Source of the DNA: Megalobrama amblycephala | Taxonomy: Eukaryota > Chordata > Actinopteri > Cypriniformes > Xenocyprididae | Assembly (NCBI RefSeq): GCF_018812025.1 | Contig: NC_063052.1 | Span: forward strand, 21,459,414 to 21,523,413 | Length of the DNA stretch: 64,000 bases | Reading direction: 5' to 3' | Shown here: in pieces, positions 53,961 to 64,000 of the stretch | Layout: every line of letters begins with the position of its first letter | Numbering within the stretch: the stretch's first letter is position 1 | The notes under the pieces: model-generated | The model's database searches: none | What the model was told of the DNA's origin: nothing | Seen by the model: the letters and a program-made list of their open reading frames with translations, nothing else | Position numbers and translations under genes: made by a program

Positions 53961-56160
53961 GCCGCTTATATAGCCAATGACCCTACCCATTTTCCATTTT
54001 GTCACTTAAATTCAGTTGTAATGCTATTTTACAGCTGTTTGGTGCCTGCTAAGAAAAAACACATGAAAAGTCTCAGGATTTCAGGAAGTTGAGTTTGGGT
54101 TATGAGCTTTTATCTGAGAATATCATTACAGTTGAACCAAGAACTGTATCAGAGCAATGGCACTGTTTTTGTGACTGCTGTCACAAAAGTTATAATAACT
54201 ATGTAATAATAGTTGTAATAACTATGACTAACTCCTTCTTTAGTTGGGCAGATGAGTGTTTTGGTGATCTTTTTGACAATGCTGCACTTGAATATAATCG
54301 ATGGGGTAACAGAATTTTTTAGTATGACAGTACTTTTCATTCAATGCACACAATAAATGACTGAATTAATGACCAAAAACTAACTGAAACCACAGACCTC
54401 AAGGCATGATTCAAGTAAATATGCATGGACTAAAATCCATTAATCATTCATAATGCTGTTACGCTTATTGTGTGGTTATGAATGTGTTGCATTACAGTTT
54501 AATAGTCTGTTTGAGTATCCTTTGAATATAGATGCATAAATGTATGTCCATTCAGTCTGTTCTTTTATTTCACAGGGCCATTATGAAGATAAGACAGTAT
54601 ACCCTCTTCCAATTTATTGATGATTCATCATTATCATTTGATCATAAATTCAATACTTTCCTCTTTTGTCATCTTCAAGGGGTGTGCTTAGTGATTTATG
54701 GAATATTTTTAGTAATGAAATTTTGCATGTCTCCATAAACAAGAAAAACCAAATGACATCAGATGTGGAATATGAGGATCCACTGTGACATTTACGGTAA
54801 GATGCGTTGAGCCCTGATGTTTGTTTGTATGTATATGCTTAACTGTTTACTTGGTTCCTCTAAGATGCCAAAACAATTTATGAAGAATTTGTTTGAAAAC
54901 ATTATTTCGATGGCCCACCTAACAGTCTACTGATACTCTACTGAGAGTTAGTTGAATGTAGTTGCAAAGTTACTTATAGTTGGTAGAATGTCTAAAGTGG
55001 ACCGTTGAAATAAAGTGTAGCCATTTGTTGTAATATAAAACTGATCACAACAACTTTCACTCTTGATGTTCGCAACAGCAAAATTAAAGCAACATGCTTT
55101 GACCTCTGGGACAGAGTTCTCATAGAGATCAACAGAAATATCAATAATGATGGACTTGAACAATCAGCAAGGTAAAGCGTAAATATTTTTGTGTTCAAAC
55201 AACCTGAATGAAAATCCTGAATGCTAAAACATTTCCAGACAACGTTATGACACTGCAGCAAGTTGTAATGTTTTTCTTTGTTTTTAAATCTCCCAACATT
55301 GAGGATTTTACAACATCTGTGAACATTTAACCTCAGTCTATGCGATAATAAAGAGAGATTAAATCATCAAACAAATTGAATGCAAATTCATACCTCCACA
55401 GTAGATTTCTGGTGCTTTCTGTCATTTTGCTGAAATCAACCCTGATGAACTCTGACCTGAGAGCCTCTCTTTCATTGTGAGGATGCATCTGATGCTGGTT
55501 CTCAAATGTGTTTACAAGATTTTGCCCGGTTTATGACTGCTGTTAATGCTGTATTTCAGATTATATACTGTCTGTATTGCTAACCAGATATATTTCAAAA
55601 TAAAAATAATTAACTACATGATTATATGACCTTTATTTATTTATTATTATTATTATTATTTAAATGTAATCAGAATGAAGATCTAGTCCACTGAAGCACC
55701 ATGCAAAGATGCTGGCATAGGATGGCAGCAGTGAGTCTGAGAAAGTGTGGCTAATATCTGTTTGTGGATCTGCCAAGTCAGCAAAAAAGGAAAAAAGCAA
55801 CATGCATCAACACTTGACTGCCCTTGGTTGTACTTTTGAGTGTGCATTTAATCTTTTTTGGTTGTTCCTAGACAAATTATAAAAAGGGGGGAAAGCTAGT
55901 TAATTTCACCTTCATCTTATTTCATGAGCCACCGTCAACCAGCAGAGGACGCTGAAATTCTGCTTCCACAACCTGCACTACATGGACATGAACCAGAACC
56001 ACATTCTTTTTCCGCCATGATAGACACAAATAAAAAAAAAATCATGCCGTCCGACCTTATCTGTTGTAATTAGAAGATGCTATTAGTAATACTGTTTTAT
56101 TTTGATGTTGGCTTTAGATCTGTGTGGCTGGATTTCTGAGTAAAATTACAGACGCTTGAA
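53961..56160. other. AT-rich intergenic sequence, nothing recognised
   Basis: Short ORFs lack domain features or splice partners. A (TTA)n run lies near 55645-55660. Confidence 0.5.
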
Positions 56161-56164
56161 GCTC

Positions 56165-56470
56165 CCTGTCACACAACATGGTTGTGGGAAACACACGCAG
56201 ACGATGGAGCTCCAATCAAAAGGACTTTAATGAACAGACGCAGGAGAACAACATAGACTTGAAACAATGACGTACTACATCGACGACAACCGACAAAGAC
56301 TGAGGAAGAACACAGGGAATATAGACAAAAGGGGCAAACAAGGCTAATTAACAAAACACACCTGGGACTAATAAACTCAAATCAGGGAAACCAAGGGAAC
56401 AAACTAGTGGCGGGAAAACTGAACAAAAGAACATGTGAGACAGGGAAACAAACACAGAACACTGACACTC
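56165..56470. repeat. Purine-rich dispersed repeat
   Basis: GACTTTAATGAACAGACGCAGG followed by ACAAAC/GAAC-rich text to about 56470 (motif ACACACCTGGGAC) resembles a dispersed teleost repeat. Its class is not known to me. Confidence 0.35.
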
Positions 56471-56849
56471 CCAAGCAGCAGAAGCAGTCAATCTGGAGCA
56501 GGGTCTTTCTATTGCATCAGCTCACCTCTGTTTGCAGTACTGTCACGGTGACTGATTTGTTTGGAGGCCAAGGGGAAGTAGAAGCGGCGAGAAAATGAGC
56601 ATTAAGGCAACAAAAGATAGATGTACAAGCATTTTGAAATAAAAAAATGAATGCTGATGCACGTGTGCACCTGGCTGCTGGTGGAGGAAACAAGAGTTTG
56701 AATACTTGAGTGGAACCCATAATATATTGTTATTGTCTGACATTTTTTCCCCTATGTGTGGTGTTTAATACTTAATGAAGTAGTAACTAGAATGTTGCTG
56801 GTTTACAAGAACTAAGCCAATGAAAATTCTGTAATCATTTACTCTATTT

Positions 56850-57110
56850 ATATAGAGCTTCATACAAAACTGATTGTTGTCAAAGCAGCTTTACAGTAAT
56901 AAATAAGAAAATAATGCTAAATAATGCCAACAGAATTCAATTCTGCTGTAAAGCTCTAAAAAGACAATAGTGTTATTGTTCAGCTGAAGTCAATTTAGCG
57001 TTGATTCAGTTCAGTTCAATAACTGTTTAAAGTTCATCAGTTATGAATTGAGTTCAGTTCAGCTATAAAGCAGCTGTGGGGAAAACTACAGCTCTGGCTG
57101 ACTACAGTAA
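56850..57110 (-). repeat. LINE/SINE 3' tail fragment
   Basis: On the minus strand CTGTAAAGCTGCTTTGACAA precedes CTCTATATAAATAGAG, the tail motif seen at 15893-15965. AGTTCAGTTCA repeats follow. Confidence 0.5.
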
Positions 57111-57330
57111 CCTTGGGATAACCATAGTGTTGGTGGTTGCCAGGGCTTACTAATATGTTTTGAGAAGGTTTTTTTAAGTGCATTGCTAGATGTGGTTGTT
57201 TACTTGCCTGATTCAGAAAAAAAAAAACTATTAAAAATATAATACCTACATTTTTAAATAAAATAACGTAAAATTTAAATAATATCCCCATATCAATGAG
57301 GCCTACAATCAATCAGTTTAAAAAATAAAT

Positions 57331-57349
57331 CCCCCCCCCCCCCCCCCCC
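57331..57349 (+). repeat. Poly-C tract
   Basis: Nineteen consecutive C, directly followed by an A-run. Confidence 0.95.
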
Positions 57350-57378
57350 AAAAAAAAATTGACAAAAAGATTGAATTT

Positions 57379-57899
57379 AATATTTACGGAAGAGGATTAG
57401 GGCCAAGCAATAATAAAAAAATAAAACCATCTCGAGATTAAACTCATTAAAAACTCATTAAATTTCAAGAAAAAAGTCGAGATAAAATGTTGAGAATAAA
57501 CTTGTTAAATTACGAGAAAAAAATTTTTACATTTCGAGAAAAAAGTCGAGATAAAATGTTGAGAATAAAGCCATTAAATTGAGAAAAAAGTCGTTGGATT
57601 ATGAAAACAAATTCGTTAAATTATGAGAAAAAAAGTTGTTAAATTTCGAGAAAAAAAGTCGAGATAAAATGTTAAGAATAAAGTCATTAAATCACGAGAA
57701 AAAAAGTCATTAAATTATGAGAATTCGTAATTTAACGAATTTGTTCTCGTAATTTAATGAGTTTTTTCTCGTAATTTAACAAGTTTATTCTCAACATTTT
57801 ATTTCGACTTTTTTCTCGAAATTTAACGAGTTTTTTCTCGAAATTGAACAATTATTTATATTTATTATTGCTTGGCCCTAATCCTCTTCCGTAAATATT
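57379..57899. mobile_element. Fold-back element built from short internal repeats
   Basis: The outer ends AATATTTACGGAAGAGGATT and AATCCTCTTCCGTAAATATT are inverted. The inside consists of repeats of the type GAGAAAAAAGTCGTTAAATT on the left and their inverses on the right. The surrounding sequence is continuous without it, as its flanks (GATTGAATTTAATATTT and GGTGAAAATAC) recur joined near 58170-58190. Confidence 0.8.
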
Positions 57900-58911
57900 T
57901 GGTGAAAATACAACATAGAGGTGATAATACAGCATAAGAGTTTTATAAGACATTTTTTTGTAGGGAACACCAACATGTGACTTTGTGCCATTTTGAACAA
58001 GATAGTGTGATAAATTGTACAGATTTTTTTTTTATATAATATTGCCAAAATTACCCACAAATAATGATTTTTTCAAAAACTGAGGTGCATAGCTCAGATC
58101 ATTGAGGCCTATGATCAAGATCAGATCCAAAAGAAATACAAAACCTGTGCTAATTGAAAGAAAACAAGTTGATGAAAAGATTAAATTCAATATTTGGTGA
58201 TAATATAGAATAACGAGAGATTTATAAGCAATTTTTTTAGGCCAGTCAGTTATACCCTGGATGAATAAAGTCAGTAAATTTTAACAAGTTAAATAGTGTT
58301 AAGTATGAGAAATAACAATATTAGCCTTAGCAAGCACCAGTAATCAGTAGGATTACATGTTACTAAACAAAACAGGACATAACTGAATCTGTTATGTGAG
58401 ATTTAGCAGTCGTTTTTCATCTATGGTGAATTAGAGTACACTAATTGCAGGGACATTTCCCCTGGAGCAGCTTGAGGTTGAGTGTCTTGTTGAAGGGCAG
58501 TGGTGTTGCAGTGGGCTTGTTATCTCAGTAACATTTTTCCTGGCTTATCGGGCTTTTAAATATTAGGTTGCTCTAGACTTTAATTAGGGCTCACTGTGGC
58601 CTTTATAAATGAGACCTTAATAAAATTGTATTTATTCACATTGTTAAAAACACAATTGTCTTGATATTATAATGGTTACTGAGCTAATTAGCTAGTCAAA
58701 CAAGTATTTTCCTATACATTATTTTAATAAAATCACCTCGCTTGTCTGTGTTTCCACATCTGGACTTTTGTCCCCCAAACTAGTTCAGGGCAAACTCTGC
58801 CCTGCAGCATTATTCTAAAGATTATATTACTGATGTCAGTGACAGTGCTGATTGCCTACATAACGTTACAACAAATACTAATGCCTAAATCTACCCTGGC
58901 TACACCCTCAC

Positions 58912-60062
58912 AAGGATTAGTCCACTTTCAAATAAAATTTTCCTGATAATTTACTCACCCCCTGTCATACAAGATGTCCATGTCCTTCTTTCTTCAGTCG
59001 AAAAGAAATTAAGGTTTTTAATGAAAACATTCCAGGATTATTCTCCTTATAGTGGACTTCAATGGCCTCCAAACGGTTGGAGGTCAAAATTATAGTTTCA
59101 GTGCAGCTTCAAAGGGCTTTAAAGGTCCCGTTCTTTGTGATCCCATGTTTCAAACTTTAGTTAGTGTGTAATGTTGTTGTTAGAGTATAAATAAAATCTG
59201 TAAAAATTTTAAAGCTCAAAGTTCAATGCGAAGTGAGATATTTTATTTAACAGAAGTCGCCTACATCGAACGGCCAGTTTGGACTACATCCCTCTACTTC
59301 CTTCTTTAATGACGTCACTAAAACAGTTTTTTGACTAACCTCCGCCCACAGGAATACACAAGAGTTGCGTTTGTAGAGTGTGTTTGTCGCCATGTCGTCG
59401 AAACGCTGTTATTTTCATCCCGCAGTCCAATCACCGGGTCTGATTCCAGGATCAAATTGATAGGGTAAAATTAAAGACATGTTTACAATAACACTGAGCG
59501 CATGCATCTCCACGTTATGGTAAGAGGCGTGACTTTTCCGGGCAAGATGCGCTAAACTGCTGTCGAATCACAACACAGGAACCGCTGGCACAATCAGAAC
59601 TCGTTACGTATTTCTGAAGGAGGGACTTCATAGAACAAGGAAGTCATCAGCCCGTTTTTATGACAGTGGAAACAGCGGTATACAGATAAGTAAATTATGT
59701 GAAAAATACTGTTTTTTTTTTTACACGCGAAACATGAACACATGTTATATTGCACACTATAAACACAATCAAAGCTTAAAAAAACACGAAAAACGGGACC
59801 TTTAAACGACACCAGACAAAGAATAATGGTCTTATCTAGTGAAACGATCAGTCATTTTCGAAAAAAAATGTAAATGTATATGCTTTATATGATCTGCTTC
59901 AAAGTGCTTCCGCCAAAACCACACTTTTGTATTCTTCAAGCTTACGCTGTTTGTTTTACACCTTCCCTATTCTACTTACGGAAAAAATTTAACTGCCGCT
60001 GCGTTCATTCGGGGGTGAATAAAATATCAGGAAAATTTTATTTGAAAGTGAACTAATCCTTT
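58912..60062. mobile_element. Dispersed MITE/SINE-like repeat hosting a nested element
   Basis: TTAGTCCACTTTCAAATAAA at the left and TTTGAAAGTGAACTAATCC at the right are inverted ends. The body is interrupted at TTAA (59119) by the element below. Confidence 0.65.
59123..59801 (+). mobile_element. TTAA-inserting MITE, copy 1
   Basis: Ends AGGTCCCGTTCTTTGTG and CACGAAAAACGGGACCT; TTAA at 59119-59122 and 59802-59805. A second copy lies inverted at 61666-62326. TTAA targets suggest piggyBac-type mobilisation (inference). Confidence 0.85.
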
Positions 60063-60199
60063 AACCTGGTTTGGAAAAAAGTCACGCATCACTATATATT
60101 GGATTTAATCCAGTACGTCATCGTTATGCAGACTCCAGCGAGAACATTTTGGGTCAATCTGTGCATTAGTGGTGTAGACTATGGAGTCAAATTAATGCC

Positions 60200-61066
60200 T
60201 TAAAGTTTTGCACAAAAATTAAGTTTTGCAAAACAAAAAAAAGAATTGAGCAATAAAAAATGTTTTGCAAACAAAAATAAAGAATTGCAAAGGAAAAATA
60301 AAGTATTGAGCAGAAAAAAGTAAGTTTTGCAAACAAAAATAATAAATTGCAAAATAAAATAACGTAGTGCAAAAATAAAAATATAATCAATTACAAAAAT
60401 CAATGACAGCTGTAATCCTATTTTATCTTTGCCACATATTTTTCATGCTCAAACCTACTAAATCATTTGCAACGCTCATTTTATTCTGCGTTTCAGTCAA
60501 GCGTGCGCTCACGATACCGGTTTTCTTTTGCGCTGCACTTTTCTGTGCGGTTCTCTTTATGGCACTGGTTTGACGTGGGGGTGGAGTCAAGAAACGGGGG
60601 CACGCCCCCGCGAAACACGTCATCGGCAGGAGACGCAGATCGCAACAGAACAGATCAAGCATAGAGACAGACCCTGATCCCAATGTGCATACTATCCACC
60701 CTATCCACCCTAAATAGTATTGAATATTACTAGTGTCACATACTATTTAGGATGGAATCACTGAACGCAGGCAGAGTCATTTAGTCAACCGATTTATCAA
60801 AAAATAGATTCATTCTGAAATGAAAACGTTATTGACAAGGGGGTCGTAAGAGTCAAACCAACAAAACCATTCATTATTTTTAACCATGAAAGAATTATTT
60901 CATTTACACAACCGATTCGTTCAGGAACTGAATTATTCTGGAACGAAACAAAGATAAAATAGGATTACCGCCTAATTTTATTTTGCTGTGTGTTACTTTA
61001 TTTTTCCTTTGCTCGGACATTTTTTTATTGCTCAATTCTTTTTGCAAAACTTTATTTTTGCACGGA
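60200..61066. mobile_element. Imperfect fold-back element with GC-rich centre
   Basis: The left arm has AATTGAGCAATAAAAAATG and ATCCTATTTTATCTTTG (60205-60430); the inverted right arm has CAAAGATAAAATAGGAT and CATTTTTTTATTGCTCAATT (60949-61045). The centre around 60590-60610 holds a GGGGGC/GCCCCC hairpin. Confidence 0.6.
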
Positions 61067-61665
61067 TTTCCCTTCATCTAAGCTTTTGTCTTTAACTTCA
61101 TTCATTCAATAGTTCTTTCAAAAACGGCAGAGCAACATAAGAAAAAGGGCCTGAAACATTTACACAACCGCAATATTGGAACGAAACACCGCCTGTCTAA
61201 ATTTCCCTTCATCTAAAACTTCGTAAGTTTCTAAATGTAAGTTTCCCATGATTATCTTCGTGTTTTTAACTGTCGTATAAAAGAAATCTCGCTGTTGTTC
61301 TAAAAATCATCTAATCTGTGATTACTCCATACCAGTGCATCACTTTGAGCATTGACTGAAGCAGCACATAAAAACCTGCAACACGCATAGACACGCGTTT
61401 GTGCAGCGCGGAGCGGTTCTCTCGCACTGTATAATGTGATAGTGACGGACAAATAGTTGCCCAGTCCGGTTCCGTTGACACAGCTCGTGTTTTCCGAAAA
61501 CGCGGTTGCGAGTCCTGAATATTTACGGGTATGAGTTGGGTTAATGCGGTTGTCACTCCCGCAAATACTGTGTGAAAGTAACCGTGTCAAGGACTCAAAT
61601 ACAGGACTGACAACGGCCAATTTATGAGTAATTCACTGTTTCATAAATTTATTCGTTTCGTTTAA

Positions 61666-62326
61666 AGGTCCCGTTTTTCGTGTTTTTTTTTTAAGCTTTG
61701 ATTGTGTGCAATATAACATGTGTTCATGTTTCGCGTGTAAAAAAACAGTATTTTTCACATAATTTACTTATCTGTATACCGCTGTTTCCACTGTCATAAA
61801 AACGGGCTGATGACTTCCTTGTTCTATGAAGTCCCTCCTTCAGAAATACGTAACGAGAATGCCAGCAGTTCCTGTGTTGTGATTCGACAGCAGCTTAGCG
61901 CTCCTTGCCCGGAAAGGTCACGCCTCTTACCATAACGTGGAGATGCACGCGCTCAGTGTTATTGTAAACATGTCTTTAATTTTACTCTATCAATTTGATC
62001 CGGAATCAGACCCGGTGATTGGACTGCGGGATGAAAATAACAGCGTTTCGACGACATGGCGACAAACACACTCTACAAACGCAACTCTTGTGTATTCCTG
62101 TGGGCGGAGGTTAGTCAAAAAACTGTTTTAGTGACGTCATAAAAGAAGGAAGTAGAGGGATGTAGTCCAAACTGGCCGTTCGATGTAGGCGACTTCTGTT
62201 AAATAAAATATCTCGCTTGGCATTGAACTTTGAGCTTTAAAATTTTTACAGATTTTATTTATACTCTAACAACAACATTACACACTAACTAAAGTTTGAA
62301 ACATGGGATCACAAAGAACGGGACCT
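61666..62326 (-). mobile_element. TTAA-inserting MITE, copy 2 (inverted to copy 1)
   Basis: Same family as 59123-59801, opposite orientation; TTAA at 61662-61665 and 62327-62330. Internal segments such as CAATCACCGGGTCTGATTCC (here as its inverse) are shared. Confidence 0.85.
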
Positions 62327-62432
62327 TTAAACATTAATTCAGTAACGAAAGGCCTATGTGTGTGTAGAGACAAGTAACGATTCGAATCTGTTTTGGCTTC
62401 GTTTGAAACTAAGGTGGTGGAGTTGGAGTTAA

Positions 62433-63126
62433 AGGGTTAGTTCACCCAAAAATGAAAATTCTGTCATTTATTACTCACCCTCATGCCGTTCCACACCCGT
62501 AAGACCTTCGTTAATCTTCGGAACACAAATTAAGATATTTTAGTTGAAATCCGATGGCTCAGTGAGGCCTTCATAGGGAGCAATGACACTTCCTCACTCA
62601 AGATCCATAAAGGTACTAAAAACGTATTTAAATCGGTTCATGTGAGTACAGCGGTTCAGTATTAATATTATAAAGTATAATATTATCAGTGTATCGAATC
62701 TGCTGTTCGGAGCGCCAAAGTCACGTGATTTCAGCCGTTGGCAGTTTGTCACGCGATCTAAATCATGATTCGACACACTGATTCATTTGTGCTTCGATGC
62801 TTCATGAAGCAGTGTTTTAAAATCGGCCATCACTAAATAAGTCGTTATTTTGTTTTTTTGGTGCACCAAAAATATTCTTCTCCCTTTATAATATTAATAT
62901 TCAACCACTGTACTCACATGAACAGATTTAAATACGTTTTTAGTACCTTAATGGATCTTGAGAGAGGAAATGTCATTGCTCCCTATGGAGGCCTCACGGA
63001 GCCATCGGATTTCAACTAAAATATCTTAATTTGTGTTCTGAAGATGAATGAAGGTCTTAAGGGTGTGGAACGGCATGAGGGTAAGTAATAAATTACAGAA
63101 TTTTCATTTTTGGGTGAACCAACCCT
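62433..63126. mobile_element. Palindromic TTAA MITE, complete
   Basis: AGGGTTAGTTCACCCAAAAA at the left, its inverse at the right; TTAA at 62429-62432 and 63127-63130. Long inverted arms share CTCCCTATGGAGGCCTCACG-type sequence. Partial copies are at 14613-14735 and 35536-35651, and a subfamily is at 35846-36567. Confidence 0.85.
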
Positions 63127-63544
63127 TTAATGCAGTGGTGTTACACATTTAAGTTGCCCTTTATTTAATACTTTTGAACGGACTGCTGTATAATGAACTG
63201 CTGAAATGCCTATTATTATTTAATCAATATTTGATATCTCATTGACGCTCGCTCCAGTTACATTTGTGGACTGGATCAAATATGATATCTGTAGATGGTT
63301 TACCTTTTCAAAATACATTGAGGTTGATATTCTTCAGGTATATAAGATTTTTTGCAAGTTCAATTAGTATTTTTATTATTATTATTTAACTTTGTAAATT
63401 TGTGGTTATATGTTCTGGCCCATAATAGTAGAATACATAATTGAGTGAAAATGTTTTTTAAATATATTTTAATAATTTAGTCTATTTTGATATTTGATAT
63501 CTCATAGATGGACTCTCGGATGGATGGCATTTTTTTTTGTCTAC

Positions 63545-63800
63545 CTAGTAGGGGTATAATGGTACACAGAAGTCACAGTTGGGTACGTACCTCGGTTTTG
63601 GGGTCATGGTTTGGTACGATTTTGGTTTATTTATTTTATGGTCCAATTCTCACTATTAACTAACTATTAACTATGACTTTTGCCTCATTAATCTCCAAGT
63701 ACTAATAGACAGCCAATATCCTAAAATATCCATGCTAATAAGCAACTACTTCATAGTGAGAATTGGACCGTAAACTAAAGTGTTACTGGACAAAGGAACA
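63545..63800. mobile_element. hAT-like MITE end with a nested 135-bp inverted-end element
   Basis: GTAGGGGTATAATGGTACAC is a fish MITE terminus. Within it, ATGGTCCAATTCTCACTAT (63640) and ATAGTGAGAATTGGACCGT (63755) are inverted ends of a small element. Confidence 0.55.
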
Positions 63801-64000
63801 AATGCTAGATTCATTTTCGTTTATTTTGAATAGACAGTAGTGCAAATCACAGTTTGTTCCACCTTGCGACATTTAGTCCCCTAGTTGGTACAGTACAGTT
63901 TTAAGCACTAAGCAGTAAACAGAATACACTCTTGCATATAGGTCATATTTCACACAAGTCATTCGCGTATGCGTTGTTCTTCTTCTGCTCTTTTTCCTGT
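63801..64000. other. Window end, nothing recognised
   Basis: No exon or repeat boundary identified. Confidence 0.3.

Noticed and set aside
61937..62131. 64-codon ORF as a gene
   Set aside because: It lies wholly inside the inverted TTAA MITE.

Overview
This 64 kb window looks like teleost fish DNA, most likely from a cyprinid (carp, minnow or zebrafish relative). That is an inference from the repeats: a Tol2-type hAT element, DIRS-like and L2-like retroelements, a Tc1-like element, TTAA-flanked fold-back MITEs and many (TA)n tracts. It is also supported by one multi-exon vertebrate gene with GT-AG introns. There is no bacterial-type gene organisation, and most short ORFs are chance. Everything here is read by eye; no alignment or database search was run.

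Left part (1-20000): a minus-strand LINE fragment lies at 1-892. One host gene follows on the plus strand (about 3070-18024). It encodes a secreted protein with a signal peptide, three tandem NIDO domains, a short Cys-rich module and a zona pellucida (ZP) domain. Exon phases are consistent from the signal peptide to the first ZP exons, but the ZP part is damaged: a donor is lost, a stop follows, a frameshift comes next and no ZP-C exons are seen. Its introns are packed with transposon debris, including an L2 tail joined to a DIRS fragment.

Middle (20000-36600): a repetitive, DIRS-associated non-coding block (20138-about 26310) carries a textbook Tol2-like insertion with a perfect 8-bp target duplication, itself interrupted by another element. 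Then come an inverted pair of Tc1-type MITEs, short tandem arrays, 5 kb of strongly T-rich G-poor DNA ending at a single N (33150), a possible exon or conserved element (33470-33895) and a palindromic TTAA MITE.

The centrepiece (36594-51851) is a 15.3-kb minus-strand endogenous retrovirus-like element with two almost identical 1.45-kb LTRs. It has a 3.1-kb leader, gag, a protease-RT-RNase H frame, an integrase frame and env. The gag frame ends in TGA followed by CTAG and continues open, in the same frame, into pol. The RNase H to integrase step has a -1 frame offset, and an in-frame A_AAA_AAC heptamer sits just upstream. The RT is followed by a degenerate RNase H and then an intact one, the protease region is duplicated, and env has a short N-terminal and a long C-terminal part around a furin site. 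This is the best candidate for an unusual system in the window.

Right part (51852-64000): a Tc1-like transposase fragment is cut by a DIRS RT fragment. After that come dispersed repeats, several large fold-back elements, two opposite copies of one TTAA MITE, one of them nested in another repeat, and no convincing host gene.
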